64,000 nucleotides of DNA, taken from the NCBI RefSeq assembly GCF_004217135.1, contig NZ_SHKK01000001.1, positions 1,488,001 to 1,552,000 on the forward strand. Reading direction: 5' to 3'. The position numbers and the translations under genes were made by a program. The notes under the pieces are model-generated. The model did no database searches. It saw only the letters and a program-made list of their open reading frames with translations, and had not been told where the DNA came from. Below are positions 16,712-26,585 of the stretch, piece after piece; positions within the stretch are counted from its first letter, which is position 1, and each line of letters starts with the position of its first letter. The stretch comes from Micromonospora violae (GTDB lineage Bacteria > Actinomycetota > Actinomycetes > Mycobacteriales > Micromonosporaceae).

Positions 16712-17812
16712 TCACAGCCAGCCGGAGCGACGGAACAGGCGGTACAGGAACAGGGCCGCCGCCGCCATCAGGGTGAGGGCCCCGGCGTAGCCGTAGCGCC
16801 AGGCCAGCTCCGGCATGTGGTCGAAGTTCATGCCGTAGATGCCGGCGATGCCGGTCTGGGTGGCCGCGATGGCCGCCCAGGCGGCGATCTTGCGCATGTC
16901 GTTGTTCTGCTCGACGGCGAGCTGCGCCAGCCGCGACTGGACGATCGAGGTGAGCAGGTCGTCGTACGCGGCCACCCGATCCACAGCCCGGCTCAGTCGG
17001 CCGTCCACGTCGACGAACCAGCGGTGCAGGGCGCGCGGCGGACCGTCGGGTCCGAGCAGGGTACGCATCGGCGCCTGCAACGGCAGGACCGCCCGCTTGA
17101 ACTCCACCACCTCCCGTTTGAGCTGGTAGATGTGCTGGATGTCGGCCGTGCGGTCGCGGGCGAACACCGCCTCCTCGACCCGTTCCAGGTCGCGTTCCAC
17201 GTGTCCGGCCACCTCCAGGTAGGAGTCGACCATGCGGGCGCAGACGGCGTACGCCACCGCCCACGGGCCGGCGGCCAGCAGTGCGGGGCGGCGCTCGATG
17301 TCGGCGCGGACGCTGCGCAGCGCCCCGGCGGCGCCGTGTCGCACCGTGATGGCGAAGCGGTCACCGAGCAGCACCATGACGTCCCCGGTGTCGATCACCT
17401 CGGAGGTGTCGGTCAGCTCATCGTGCTCCACGTATCCGGCGGTGCGCAGGACCAGCAGCGTGACCGGCCCCTGTCGCTGCACGGTGGGCCGGTGCCCGTC
17501 GGCGAGCGCCTGTTCGACGGTCAGCTCGTCGAGGCCGAAGGTCTGCCCTACCGCGGCGAGCACGGCCGGGCCGGGGTCATGCAGTCCGAGCCACACGAAG
17601 GCGTCGCGGCCGTGCCGCGCCCTGGCGTACGCGTCGGCGTAGTGCGGTCGACCGGGCTCCCGGCGGCCGTTGACGTAGACGGCGCAGTCGACAACGGCGT
17701 CCGGGTTGGACCGACGGGGGTTGGGGGAGTCGCCATCGACCCGTCCGAGCAGTCTGCGGGCCAGGGCGCGTACGCCTCGACCGGCCCGGACCCGTACCGG
17801 TCGCTGACTCAC
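16712..17812 (-). CDS. corA: CorA family magnesium/cobalt transporter
   Basis: A 366-residue divalent cation channel. The long N-terminal cytoplasmic funnel ends in a helical stalk, then two C-terminal membrane helices; the first ends in the selectivity motif YGMNFDHMPEL, and the loop carries the expected acidic residue. Only the last residues (RRSGWL) follow helix 2. GTG at 17812 is chosen because GGGGAGG lies six bases upstream (VSQRPVRV); a GTG at 17863 would add 17 residues. No M-box or ykkC-type riboswitch is seen upstream. Confidence 0.9.
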   Translation of the reverse strand: MSQRPVRVRAGRGVRALARRLLGRVDGDSPNPRRSNPDAVVDCAVYVNGRREPGRPHYADAYARARHGRDAFVWLGLHDPGPAVLAAVGQTFGLDELTVEQALADGHRPTVQRQGPVTLLVLRTAGYVEHDELTDTSEVIDTGDVMVLLGDRFAITVRHGAAGALRSVRADIERRPALLAAGPWAVAYAVCARMVDSYLEVAGHVERDLERVEEAVFARDRTADIQHIYQLKREVVEFKRAVLPLQAPMRTLLGPDGPPRALHRWFVDVDGRLSRAVDRVAAYDDLLTSIVQSRLAQLAVEQNNDMRKIAAWAAIAATQTGIAGIYGMNFDHMPELAWRYGYAGALTLMAAAALFLYRLFRRSGWL

Positions 17813-17911
17813 CGCGTGCCTCCCCGTCGCCGGTGCACCATCTCGATCAGGGGATGGTGCCACCGCATTCTGACGAGCGGGGTCCGCCTCCCGACAGCGG
17901 GGCGCTGTGCT

Positions 17912-18523
17912 TCAGGCAGTGCGGGTGGCGAAGACGACGACGTTGTCGACGTAGTTGCCGGTGGTGGCGTCGAACCGGCCGCCGCAGGTGATCAGGCGCA
18001 GCCCGGCGGCGTCCGCCGGGCCGTAGACCAGCGCGGTGGGGAAGTGCTCCTTGGGGTACGCGCGGACGTCGTCCACGGTGAACGTGGCGACCTGCGCGTC
18101 GGCGCGGGTGACCTGTACCTGCTGCCCGGCGCGGAGTCGACCGAGGTCGAAGAAGACCGCCGGGCCGGAGGGTGAGTCGACGTGGCCCACCAGGACGGCG
18201 TTGCCGGTCTCGCCGGGGCTGACTCCGTGCCGGTACCAACCGGCGAGGGTGGGCCGATCCAGTGGTGGCACCTCCAGCACCCCGGCGGCGTCCGCGCCGA
18301 CCGGGACGATGTCGGCGCGTACGTCGATCGCGGGGATCCGCACCCGGACCGGCGCGGCGGGTGGCAGCGGGGCCAGGTCCGGTGCGGGGTGGGTGCGGGT
18401 CGGGGCGTCGGCCGATGGTCGTGGTGGCCGGGCCGGGTCGGCGGTGAGGCCGACGGTGATCAGCCCGAGCCCGGTCACGCCGAGCAGGGCGACCACGGCC
18501 GGTAGGGTCCGCCGCCACCACAC
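17912..18523 (-). CDS. Class F sortase
   Basis: A 203-residue membrane-anchored transpeptidase. One N-terminal helix (LPAVVALLGVTGLGLITVG) is followed by a Pro-rich spacer and the sortase barrel: catalytic His in VLVGHVDS, Cys in LRLITCGGRFD and Arg in the same loop, with GNYVDNVVVFA at the C terminus. Class F enzymes attach or release surface proteins bearing an LPxTG-like signal. The neighbouring secreted protein at 18610 has a plausible sorting tail and is the likely partner. Confidence 0.88.
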   Translation of the reverse strand: MWWRRTLPAVVALLGVTGLGLITVGLTADPARPPRPSADAPTRTHPAPDLAPLPPAAPVRVRIPAIDVRADIVPVGADAAGVLEVPPLDRPTLAGWYRHGVSPGETGNAVLVGHVDSPSGPAVFFDLGRLRAGQQVQVTRADAQVATFTVDDVRAYPKEHFPTALVYGPADAAGLRLITCGGRFDATTGNYVDNVVVFATRTA

Positions 18524-18549
18524 CTGGGCACCTCCGCACGGGATTGTCG

Positions 18550-18584
18550 GGGTGCCCGCACCGGTGTCACCGGCGCGGGCACCC
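18550..18584 (-). terminator. Terminator hairpin after the secreted protein gene
   Basis: A 10-bp outer stem GGGTGCCCGC/GCGGGCACCC continues into an inner CCGGT/ACCGG stem with one mismatch. It lies 26 bases beyond the stop of the gene at 18610 and before the sortase start at 18523. Confidence 0.65.
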
Positions 18585-18609
18585 GTCTCAGGGATGGAAC
18601 GGTCGCCGA

Positions 18610-19095
18610 TCAGGCGACAGTGGACACCGGACGACGCCGGCGGATCAGGATCACCGCGCCGGCGAGGGCGGTGCCGAGCAGCGTGCCGCCGGCGGCGAGA
18701 GCGCCGGTGTCGCGGCTGTCGCCCCCGGAGCCGGCCGGCGCGCCGCCGATCGGGGTGACGGTGAACGTGGCGGTGCCGGCCGAGCTGCCGTCGCCGCAGG
18801 TCGCCGCCACCGTGTACGTGCCCAGGGTGAATCCGGCGGTGAAGAGTTCGGCGCTGAGCCCGCCGCCGGCGGCGGCCGTGGTGGATCGGACGTTCTGGTC
18901 GCGGTTGGGGCCGGTGACCCGGAAGAGGGCGTCACCCGACTTCGGGTTGCAGGTCGTCGCGGTGAGAACGACGGTCCCCCCGACCGGGGTGGTGGCCGGT
19001 GACACCGTGGTGTCGGCCAGTGCGGCGCCTGGCAGCAGGAGCGTGCCGAGGCCCACGCCGAGCGCCGCCGAGCAGAGTGCTGTTGAGACCTTCAT
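18610..19095 (-). CDS. Secreted Ig-like protein with sorting-signal-like tail
   Basis: A 161-residue exported protein of unknown function. Residues 1-27 form a signal peptide (cleavage near ALA-DTT). A beta-rich middle resembles a bacterial Ig-like domain with paired cysteines (ATTCNPKSG and VAATCGDGSS). The C terminus has GDSRDTGAL, a hydrophobic helix (GGTLLGTALAGAVILI) and RRRR, the three-part layout of a sortase substrate, but SRDTG replaces LPxTG. Position next to a class F sortase supports wall attachment; without that it would be a simple tail-anchored protein. Confidence 0.72.
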   Translation of the reverse strand: MKVSTALCSAALGVGLGTLLLPGAALADTTVSPATTPVGGTVVLTATTCNPKSGDALFRVTGPNRDQNVRSTTAAAGGGLSAELFTAGFTLGTYTVAATCGDGSSAGTATFTVTPIGGAPAGSGGDSRDTGALAAGGTLLGTALAGAVILIRRRRPVSTVA

Positions 19096-19414
19096 ACGCG
19101 TCTTCCCTCACTTTTCGTCCGCTGACTGCGTGGGACGTCGTTCGGGTGGCCAACTCCGTGACGAGCACCGGTGTGCCCAACACTAGGTGGGTTGGGTCCT
19201 CGATCAGGTGAAAATGAGAAACCTTCGTTGCCGTCACGTGTCCACCCGAAGGCGGGGAGAGCTGCGGGCTGTCGCCGCTGGGTCGATGGCGAGGTATTGC
19301 CGGCGACGGCGCGAATACGCCGCCGGGTCGGTGTGGGCGGGCCTGCGCGGGCCATGGCTCAGCCGGCCTCTGCCGACCGCGCGGCGGGCACGACGGTGTG
19401 GCAGCGTGGTCCGG

Positions 19415-20698
19415 GTGACCGACTCCGCGCCGCTCGACGTCGACCTCGCGCTGCTCGGTGGTGGTGGCGCGGCGTCGTTGCTGCTCGCCGCACTGGACCG
19501 GCACGGCGTCCGGGAGTTGCGGATCGCCATCGTCGACCCGGTGCGCCGACGCGGTCAGGACCGCACCTGGGCGTTCTGGGGCCACCCCGACACCGACCTG
19601 GACCCGCTGCTCAGCGCGAGCTGGCCGCAGGTCGAGGTGGCGACGGCGGCGCGACGCCGCGTCCTGGACCTCACCCCGCTGCGGTACGCCATGCTCCGCT
19701 CCGGCCCGGTCTACGACCGGGCTGCCGAGGCCGAACGTCGCCTCGACGCCACCCGGATCGTCGCGCCCGCGCAGACGGTGCGCGACGACGGCTCCCGGGT
19801 GCTGGTGCGCACCGGTGACGGGCGCACCGTACGGGCCGGCTGGGTGCTCGACTCCCGCCCCCGCCCACCGGCGCGAGCGGGGCGAACCACCTGGTTGCAG
19901 CACTTCCGTGGCTGGTGGCTGGAGGCTGACCGGCCGGTGTTCGACCCGACCCGTGCGGTGCTGATGGACTTCCGTACCCCGCAGCCGCCCCGGGGCGTCT
20001 CCTTCGGGTACGTGCTGCCGGTCAGCGACCGTTACGCCCTGGTCGAGTACACCGAGTTCTCGCCGGACCTGCTCACCGACGCCGGTTACGACGCGGCGCT
20101 GGCCGGCTACCGGGATCTGCTCGGGCTGGATCCGGCCGGGCTGCGGGTGCGTGAGGTGGAGAACGGGGTGATTCCGATGACCGACGCGCCGTTTCCGGCG
20201 CAGCCCACCCCCCGGGTGGTCCGGCTCGGTACCGCAGGCGGCGCGACCCGCCCCTCCACCGGGTTCACCTTCTCCGCCATGTACCGCCAGGCCGACCAGG
20301 TGGCCCGCGCCCTCGCCGCCGGCCGACCGCCGGTGCCCGCGCCGGCGTACCCGCGCCGGCACCGCTGGATGGACGCGGTGGCGCTGCGGGCGCTGGACCG
20401 GGGCGGGGTCGGCGGTCCCGAGTTCTTCGACCGGCTCTTCGACCGCAACCCCGCCGAGCGGGTGCTGCGCTTCCTCGACGGCGGCACCACCCCGGCCGAG
20501 GAGGTCGCGATCATGAATTCGACCCGGCTGCTGCCGATGATCGCCGCGACCGCCGGTGACGCCGTCCACCGGGTCCGCGACCGGCTGCGCCCGACCCGGC
20601 CCGCGCCGGCCATCCCACCCGCGGTGGTGGGCGGGGCTCGGGGCGCGGCTCGGCGCGGCGGCCCCCCGAGCGGGCAGGACGACGTCCGCGCCCGGTAG
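19415..20698 (+). CDS. Lycopene cyclase family protein (CrtY/CrtL type)
   Basis: A 427-residue FAD-dependent enzyme. The N-terminal dinucleotide fold reads [18 protein letters not shown], followed by the diagnostic [30 protein letters not shown] and [15 protein letters not shown], all typical of lycopene beta-cyclases that close the end rings of lycopene. GTG at 19415 ([10 protein letters not shown]) is the start; the longer open frame is not conserved-looking. No phytoene synthase, desaturase or geranylgeranyl synthase gene is nearby, so it is an orphan here. Confidence 0.83.
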   Translation: MTDSAPLDVDLALLGGGGAASLLLAALDRHGVRELRIAIVDPVRRRGQDRTWAFWGHPDTDLDPLLSASWPQVEVATAARRRVLDLTPLRYAMLRSGPVYDRAAEAERRLDATRIVAPAQTVRDDGSRVLVRTGDGRTVRAGWVLDSRPRPPARAGRTTWLQHFRGWWLEADRPVFDPTRAVLMDFRTPQPPRGVSFGYVLPVSDRYALVEYTEFSPDLLTDAGYDAALAGYRDLLGLDPAGLRVREVENGVIPMTDAPFPAQPTPRVVRLGTAGGATRPSTGFTFSAMYRQADQVARALAAGRPPVPAPAYPRRHRWMDAVALRALDRGGVGGPEFFDRLFDRNPAERVLRFLDGGTTPAEEVAIMNSTRLLPMIAATAGDAVHRVRDRLRPTRPAPAIPPAVVGGARGAARRGGPPSGQDDVRAR

Positions 20699-20708
20699 GT
20701 TGCCGGGC

Positions 20709-21182
20709 ATGGTGGACGCGGCGGCCGGTAGGGGCGTGCAGATCTGGACCGACGGGGCGTGCAGTGGCAACCCCGGGCCGGGTGGTTGGGGTGCGCTGCT
20801 GCGCTACGGCGATCACGAGCGGGAGCTGTGCGGCGGCGAGGCCACGCCCACCACCAACAACCGGATGGAGCTGATGGCGGCCATCCAGGCGTTGGAGAGC
20901 CTGAACCGGCCGGTCACCGTGGAGTTGCACACCGACAGCACGTACGTGCGTAACGGCATCACGAGTTGGCTCGCGTCGTGGAAGCGCAACGGCTGGCGTA
21001 CCGCCGCGAAGCAGCCGGTGAAGAACGCCGACCTGTGGCAGCGGCTGGAGGCGGCCTGCGAACGGCACGAGGTCACCTGGCTGTGGGTCAAGGGGCACAA
21101 CGGGCACCCGGAGAACGAGCGCGCCGACGGGCTCGCCAACAAGGGCATGACCGAGGCGCGGGCCGCGCTGACCAGCCGCTGA
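20709..21182 (+). CDS. rnhA: Ribonuclease HI
   Basis: A 157-residue endonuclease that cuts the RNA strand of RNA-DNA hybrids. All four acidic catalytic residues are present: Asp in [14 protein letters not shown], Glu in NNRMELMA, Asp in LHTDSTYV and Asp in [10 protein letters not shown], with the basic handle region [19 protein letters not shown] at 20709 lies 10 bases after the lycopene cyclase stop, so the two may be co-transcribed without obvious functional link. Confidence 0.94.
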   Translation: MVDAAAGRGVQIWTDGACSGNPGPGGWGALLRYGDHERELCGGEATPTTNNRMELMAAIQALESLNRPVTVELHTDSTYVRNGITSWLASWKRNGWRTAAKQPVKNADLWQRLEAACERHEVTWLWVKGHNGHPENERADGLANKGMTEARAALTSR

Positions 21183-21189
21183 GGCGGGG

Positions 21190-21426
21190 TCAGCGGGTCG
21201 CGTCGGGGTGCCCCGGCATGGTGGAACCACCACCGCTGCTGCCGGACGAACCCCCGGCGACGCCCGAGTTGTCGGGCTCGGTCACGATGTCCGGCCGGGC
21301 GTCGGTGTCCGCCGGTGCGGGGACCTCGGTGTCCGCCTCGACCTGCACCAGTGGCACCTCGCCGGCCTCGTCCTCGCTCTGCTGCGGGTCGCCCGGCTGC
21401 TTACCCTGGCGATTTCGGTAGCCCAC
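21190..21426 (-). CDS. Small acidic hypothetical protein
   Basis: A possible 78-residue protein, MGYRNRQGKQPGDPQQSEDE..., rich in Asp, Glu, Pro, Gly and Ser with no hydrophobic core, so it is probably disordered. I recognise no family. It converges on RNase HI with 7 bases between stops and lies 72 bases downstream of the pentapeptide gene on the same strand. Coding potential is plausible but not certain. Confidence 0.4.
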   Translation of the reverse strand: MGYRNRQGKQPGDPQQSEDEAGEVPLVQVEADTEVPAPADTDARPDIVTEPDNSGVAGGSSGSSGGGSTMPGHPDATR

Positions 21427-21498
21427 GCCGTGCCCCCCGTCGATGCCGGTCCGCGTCGGCGCTGGCTACCCGGCGTCGTCCCGGCCGAAACCTTCCGG

Positions 21499-22386
21499 TC
21501 AGCGGCGGCGGCCCCGGCGGGCGGGTGCGGCGGACCGGGCCGGTTGGGGGACCGGGGTGAGCGGCAGCGCCGTCCAGTGCGCCGGCCGGGTGAGCGTCTG
21601 CGGTAGCCCGGTGCGCGTGTCACCCCGGGCGGCGTCCAGCTGGGTCTGGTGCAGGAACAGCGTGCGCCGCAGGTCCGCGCCCCGCAGGTCGGCCCCGCGC
21701 AGGTCAGCACCGGTGACGTCGGCCAGGCCGAGGTCCGCTCCGCGCAGGTCGGCGCCGATGAGCAGCGCGCCGCGCAGGTTGGCCCGGCGCAGGTCGACGC
21801 GGCGCAGGTCCACCCCGAGCAGGTGCGCGCCCCGACGGTCCACACCTCCGGGGGCGCGGGCCGCGTCGCTGGCCCGGGACAGCAGCGGGTTGACCCGGTC
21901 CCGATGCCCGGCGACGTCCACCGCGCGAAGCTGCGCCGGGTCACCCTCGGTGAGCGTCAGCGTCTCGGCGCGGGCGCGTTCCAACTCGGCCCGCAGGTCG
22001 GCCGGTGGGCGTAGCGCCACCGCCTCGGTGAGGTACCAGAGCAGTTCGTGCAGCGGTCGCAGCACCGCGAACGCCTCCGCCATCGCCGGCAACGTCTCCG
22101 GCGCGTCCCGCCAGTCCCGCCCGCCGAAGGTCACCTGGGCGACCTGCTGCCCGGCCCCGAAACAGTCGAACACCGTGCAGCCGGGAAACCCGCGTTGCCG
22201 CAGCTCGGTGTGGATGCCGCAGCGGTGGTCGGGGCGCAGGTTGGGGCAGGGCGACCCGGCCGGTTTGTCGATGGCGAAGTCCGAGGACGCGGCGAAGGCG
22301 GGCACCACGCAGCACAGCCCGAAGCAGCGTCCGCAGTCGGCGCGCAGCTGCGCCGCCCCGGACGGCGGTGCGGTGGGGTGCGACAC
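21499..22386 (-). CDS. Pentapeptide repeat-containing protein with Cys-rich N domain
   Basis: About 295 residues. The N-terminal third has [19 protein letters not shown] and [12 protein letters not shown], a cysteine pattern seen in actinomycete pentapeptide proteins that suggests a metal site. A helical middle ([12 protein letters not shown]) leads to a right-handed beta-helix of A(D/N)LxG repeats ([19 protein letters not shown]). Such helices can mimic DNA or mediate protein contact; the role is unknown. GTG at 22386 is preferred because AGGAGG lies nine bases upstream; starts at 22422 and 22509 are possible. Confidence 0.8.
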   Translation of the reverse strand: MSHPTAPPSGAAQLRADCGRCFGLCCVVPAFAASSDFAIDKPAGSPCPNLRPDHRCGIHTELRQRGFPGCTVFDCFGAGQQVAQVTFGGRDWRDAPETLPAMAEAFAVLRPLHELLWYLTEAVALRPPADLRAELERARAETLTLTEGDPAQLRAVDVAGHRDRVNPLLSRASDAARAPGGVDRRGAHLLGVDLRRVDLRRANLRGALLIGADLRGADLGLADVTGADLRGADLRGADLRRTLFLHQTQLDAARGDTRTGLPQTLTRPAHWTALPLTPVPQPARSAAPARRGRRR

Positions 22387-22559
22387 GCCGACGGTCCTCC
22401 TGGCATCAGGGTGGACCACCATTGTTTCCTGTGCCGAGCCGACCAAGCCGATCGGGGTCACCGTGTGTGCGCGTGGCCGGCCGTCGCGGTGCGGGGTGGT
22501 CAGCGCCACCGCGCAGGCCTTCCCGATGCCGGCGTCCGTCGACCGCGTACCGTCGCCTG

Positions 22560-23162
22560 ATGCGTATCACCCGGTTCACGCACGCCTGTGTCCGCATCGA
22601 GCACGAGGGAGGGGTGCTGGTCGTCGACCCGGGGACGTGGAGCGAGCCGGATGCCCTGGTCGGCGCGGACGCCGTCCTGGTCACCCACGAGCACACCGAC
22701 CACGTGGACGTGTTGCGGCTCGCCGGTCTCGGTGTCCCCGTGTACGCCCCGGAGGGTGCCCGACTGCCGGATCTCGCCCAGCTGCCGGTGACCCGGGTCC
22801 GCGCGGGGCAGCGGTTCACCGCGGCCGGCATGACGGTCAGCGCGCACGGTGGCCGACACGCCGCCATCCACGACGGGCAGCCCGACTGCCCGAACCTCGG
22901 CTATCTGATCGGCGGCGAGCTCTATCACCCGGGTGACGCCCTGCACGTGCCGGACGAGCCGGTGCGCACCCTGCTCGTCCCGGCCCATGGGTCCTGGCTG
23001 CGCCTCGACGAGGCGATCCGGTTCGCCGCCGCCGTGGGCGCGGCGGCGGCGTACCCGATCCACGACGCGCAGCTCAACGAACGCGGCCTGGCCAGCGTCG
23101 CCGGCTGGTTCACCGAGACGATCCCCGGCTACCGTCACCTGGCGCCCGGCGACACCGCCTGA
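22560..23162 (+). CDS. MBL fold metallo-hydrolase (UlaG-like)
   Basis: A 200-residue single-domain hydrolase of the beta-lactamase_3/UlaG type. [18 protein letters not shown] opens the fold; ligands are THEHTDH (HxHxDH), a His in GGRHAAIH, Asp in YHPGDALHV and His in YPIHDAQLN. Enzymes of this branch are often manganese- or zinc-dependent phosphodiesterases or lactonases; the substrate here is unknown. Lone gene, divergent from the pentapeptide gene. Confidence 0.86.
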   Translation: MRITRFTHACVRIEHEGGVLVVDPGTWSEPDALVGADAVLVTHEHTDHVDVLRLAGLGVPVYAPEGARLPDLAQLPVTRVRAGQRFTAAGMTVSAHGGRHAAIHDGQPDCPNLGYLIGGELYHPGDALHVPDEPVRTLLVPAHGSWLRLDEAIRFAAAVGAAAAYPIHDAQLNERGLASVAGWFTETIPGYRHLAPGDTA

Positions 23163-23233
23163 CTCCGGTCGTCACCGGCCGTCGTGGTGCGGAAACGGGG
23201 CGGTGGTGAGTGTGCGAACCGCACGGGTGATTC

Positions 23234-23845
23234 CTATCGTTCGGTGAGGGCGAGGGTCACGCCGAGCGCGACGAACGTGCCGGCGGCGGATCGGCGCAGC
23301 CAGTCGGTGACCCGGGGTCGGGTCAGCACCCGGTCGCGGACCCGGGCCGCGAAGATGCCGTAGCCGCTGAACACCACGAAGGTGAGCAGCATGAACACCG
23401 CGCCGCAGCCGAGCATCGCCCGGGTCGACCCCGGTGCCGTGGTGTCCACGAACTGCGGCAGGAACGCGACGAAGAACATCGTCGGCTTCGGGTTGAGCAG
23501 GTTGACCAGCACCCCGGAGACGATCACCCGGATGGCCGAGCGCTGTGGGGCCTCGGTCGTCGCCGTGAAGGCGTCGCGATCCCGCGCGATGGACCAGGCC
23601 AGCCAGAGCAGGTAGCCGACCCCGAGGTAGCGGACGATCTCGAACGCCGCGGCGCTGGTCTGCATCAGCGCGGCCAGCCCGGTCATCGCGGCCAGCAGGT
23701 GCGGCAACGTGCCCAGCGTGCAGGCGAACGCGGCCAGCACGCCGGCCCGAGCACCCCGCGACAGGCCGGCCGAGAGGGTGAAGAGCACCCCGGTGCCGGG
23801 GGTGACCACCACGATCAGGGTGGTGATCAGGAATGGGATGGTCAC
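23234..23845 (-). CDS. LysE family translocator
   Basis: A 203-residue exporter with six hydrophobic helices. TPGTGVLFTLSAGLSRGARAG near the N terminus and LLNPKPTMFFVAFLPQF in the middle are the family signatures of LysE/RhtB amino-acid exporters. GTG at 23845 is chosen because GGAGGA lies five bases upstream. Its start is only 62 bases from the divergent MocR regulator, which probably controls export of an amino acid or related amine. Confidence 0.88.
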   Translation of the reverse strand: MTIPFLITTLIVVVTPGTGVLFTLSAGLSRGARAGVLAAFACTLGTLPHLLAAMTGLAALMQTSAAAFEIVRYLGVGYLLWLAWSIARDRDAFTATTEAPQRSAIRVIVSGVLVNLLNPKPTMFFVAFLPQFVDTTAPGSTRAMLGCGAVFMLLTFVVFSGYGIFAARVRDRVLTRPRVTDWLRRSAAGTFVALGVTLALTER

Positions 23846-23907
23846 GGTTGTCCTCCGACGGAGTTGGCAGGTCTGGCTCCTGCTCACTCTGCTGCCACAA
23901 TGGTCCG

Positions 23908-25389
23908 ATGGGCAGAGCCAAACCAGCGGCCTCTGACAGGTCCATATCGGCCGGTTCCGACTTCCTGTACCTGACCATCACCGACGCCGCGCCGGGCGGG
24001 CGCGCCGACTGGTTGACCGACCGGCTGCGGCAGGCCATCGCCGAGGGCCGGGTGCCGGTCGGTGACCGACTGCCCCCCACCCGCGTGCTCGCCGCCGACC
24101 TCGGTGTCTCCCGGGGCGTGGTCACCGAGGCGTACCAGCGCCTGACCGAGGAGGGACACATCGCCGGCCGGGGCCGGGCCGGCACGGTGGTCGTCGCCGC
24201 GCCGGCCGCCCGCACACCCGCCCCGGCCACCGCGCCGGCACCGGTCGCGACCTTCCCGCCGGCACCGGGCACCGACATCTTCGACGCGGTACGCGCGGCG
24301 CACTCGACCATCGACCTGACGCCCGGCGTACCCGACCTGACCGCCTTTCCCCGCGCGGACTGGCTGCGCGCCGAACGGACCGTGCTGCGCCGCCTCGCCG
24401 CGGCCGACCTCGGCTACGGCGACCCCTGTGGCGCGCCCGTGCTGCGCCGCGCCGTGGCCGCCTGGTTGGCCCGCAACCGTGGGATCAGCGTCGACCCCGT
24501 CGAGGTGATCATCGTGGCCGGTGTCTCCCAGGCGCTCGGCCTGCTCGCCCAGGCCCTCACCGCTGCCGGTCTCGACCGGATCGCGGTCGAGGACCCGGGC
24601 TCCCTCGGTGTGCGGCAGCACCTGAACAACTGGGGGATGAGCACCCCGCCGGTCGCCGTCGACGACGCCGGGCTGCGGGTCGACGAGTTGGCCGCCGGCG
24701 GCGTACCGGCCGTGATGCTCACCCCCGCGCACCAGTTCCCGACCGGCGTGGTGCTCGACGGTGACCGCCGCCGCCAGCTCGTCGCCTGGGCGCGGGCCGG
24801 CGGTCTAATCATCGAGGACGACTACGACGCCGAGCACCGCTACGACCGTCCCCCGGTGCCGGCGCTGCGTGGCCTGCTGCCCGAGCAGGTCTGCTACGCC
24901 GGCAGCGTCTCCAAACTGCTCGCCCCGGCCCTGCGGGTCGGCTGGCTGCTCGTACCCCCGCGGCTGCGCGAGGCGGTGGTGGCCGCCAAGCGCAACGCCG
25001 ACCTCGGCAACGCCGTGCTACCGCAACTGGTGCTGGCCGAGCTGATGACCTCCGGCGCCTTCGAGCGGCATCTGCGGCTGCTGCGCCGTCGACACATCCG
25101 CCGACGCGACGCCATGATCGCCGCGCTGGCCCGTGCGGTGCCCTCGGCGACGGTGCACGGCGCCGCCGCCGGTCTGCACTTGATGATCACGCTCGACGAC
25201 GCCGTGGTCGACACCGAGCTGGCGGCGGCGACGCTGGCGCGCGGGGTGAAGGTGCAGCCGCTGTCCTGGCACTGCCAGCGCCCCTACCGACCGGGCCTCG
25301 TGCTCGGCTACGCGGCCCGTACGCCCACCGACATCGAGGACGGCGTCGCCGCCCTCGCCGCCGCCCTCAGCCATGTGCAGGGTTCCTGA
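23908..25389 (+). CDS. MocR/PdxR family transcriptional regulator (GntR HTH plus aminotransferase domain)
   Basis: A 493-residue PLP-dependent regulator. The N-terminal winged helix is ADWLTDRLRQAIAEGRVPVGDRLPPTR...VSRGVVTEAYQRLTEEG; a Pro/Ala-rich linker (residues about 95-120) joins a type I aminotransferase fold with IIEDDYDAEHRY and the PLP lysine in YAGSVSKLLAPALRVGW. Such proteins sense PLP or an amino compound rather than act as enzymes. ATG at 23908 is within the divergent promoter space shared with the LysE exporter, its likely target. Confidence 0.9.
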   Translation: MGRAKPAASDRSISAGSDFLYLTITDAAPGGRADWLTDRLRQAIAEGRVPVGDRLPPTRVLAADLGVSRGVVTEAYQRLTEEGHIAGRGRAGTVVVAAPAARTPAPATAPAPVATFPPAPGTDIFDAVRAAHSTIDLTPGVPDLTAFPRADWLRAERTVLRRLAAADLGYGDPCGAPVLRRAVAAWLARNRGISVDPVEVIIVAGVSQALGLLAQALTAAGLDRIAVEDPGSLGVRQHLNNWGMSTPPVAVDDAGLRVDELAAGGVPAVMLTPAHQFPTGVVLDGDRRRQLVAWARAGGLIIEDDYDAEHRYDRPPVPALRGLLPEQVCYAGSVSKLLAPALRVGWLLVPPRLREAVVAAKRNADLGNAVLPQLVLAELMTSGAFERHLRLLRRRHIRRRDAMIAALARAVPSATVHGAAAGLHLMITLDDAVVDTELAAATLARGVKVQPLSWHCQRPYRPGLVLGYAARTPTDIEDGVAALAAALSHVQGS

Positions 25390-25522
25390 CCACGGGGAAT
25401 GGGTGCCGGGAACACTCCCGCGTCGGCGGACGTGGCGGTTGCCGTCATATCCGGTGTGGTCTATGTCACGGTAGCTTCGGCGCACGCCGACGTCCTCGTT
25501 GGCGCTGCCGAGGAGAGCGCCC

Positions 25523-26554
25523 ATGCCCACACCGCTGAAAGCCGCCACCACCCTCGCGGCCGTGCTCCTGCTGATCCTGACCGCCGCGGCTCCCGCCCAG
25601 GCCGCCAACCCCGCCACCAAACCCCCGGTCTCCGGGTCGCTGGGCACCTACAACGTCACCGGCGTCTACGTCGCCGGGGTCTCCTCCGGTGGCTACATGG
25701 CCACGCAGCTGCATGTCGCCTACTCGTCGCGGATCCGAGGGGCGGCCGTCTTCGCCGCCGGGCCGTACTACTGCTCCCAGAACACCGTCGCCCAGGCCCT
25801 CTACGGCTGCGGCGACAACCGGTACCCGACCAACGTGGGCGCCCTGCAGGCGTACACCCGGACCTGGGCGACGTACGGCTGGGTCGACCCGGTCGGCAAC
25901 CTGTCCGGCGATCCGGTGTACGTGTTCCACGGCGGCAACGACACCACGGTCAAGAAGTCCGTCACCGACGACCTGGTCCGGTACTACCAGCACTTCGGGG
26001 CCAGCGTGCAGTACGACAGCGGCTCCGCCGCCGGTCACTCCTGGGTCACCCCGTACGGCACGCTCGGGTGCGCGGCGACTGCGTCGCCGTACCTCAACGA
26101 CTGCGGCATCGACCCGCAGAACGCCCTCCTGCGCAAGCTGCTCGGCGGGGTCAACGCCCCGAACACCGGGGCACTTGGCGGCTCGCTCATCCGATTCAGC
26201 CAGAACACGTTCGCGGTCAACGGCTGGGCCAACGGGTTGAGCATGGACGCCAACGGCTACGCGTACGTCCCGTCGGCCTGCGCGGCCGGCCAGTCGTGTC
26301 GCCTGCTGGTCGCCCTGCACGGCTGCGTGCAGTCCGCCGCTACGGTGGGCACGGCGTTCGTCGACCGGGCCAACCTCAACCAGTACGCCGACACCAACAA
26401 TCTGATCATCCTGTATCCGCAGGCCAGCACCTCCCTGAGCAACCCGAACGGCTGCTGGGACTGGTGGGGCTACCTCGGCGCGACCAACTTCCCGATCAAG
26501 GGCGGCGCGCAGGTCGAAACCATCATGAACATGGTCCGGCGGCTGGACGGCTGA
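25523..26554 (+). CDS. Secreted PHB depolymerase family esterase
   Basis: A 343-residue exported hydrolase. Residues 1-27 are a signal peptide ending AAPAQA. The lipase box is VAGVSSGGYMA (Ser), the acid is in FHGGNDTTV, the base in AAGHSW, and LLVALHGCVQS forms the oxyanion hole, which together match extracellular short-chain PHA depolymerases and feruloyl/acetylxylan esterase relatives. Paired cysteines (YYCSQ, YGCG, DCGID, SACAAGQSC) fit a secreted enzyme. There is no C-terminal substrate-binding domain. ATG at 25523 follows GAGGAGAG. Confidence 0.85.
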   Translation: MPTPLKAATTLAAVLLLILTAAAPAQAANPATKPPVSGSLGTYNVTGVYVAGVSSGGYMATQLHVAYSSRIRGAAVFAAGPYYCSQNTVAQALYGCGDNRYPTNVGALQAYTRTWATYGWVDPVGNLSGDPVYVFHGGNDTTVKKSVTDDLVRYYQHFGASVQYDSGSAAGHSWVTPYGTLGCAATASPYLNDCGIDPQNALLRKLLGGVNAPNTGALGGSLIRFSQNTFAVNGWANGLSMDANGYAYVPSACAAGQSCRLLVALHGCVQSAATVGTAFVDRANLNQYADTNNLIILYPQASTSLSNPNGCWDWWGYLGATNFPIKGGAQVETIMNMVRRLDG

Positions 26555-26585
26555 GTGTCCCGGGCTGGCCGGGGCGGGCGACCGG

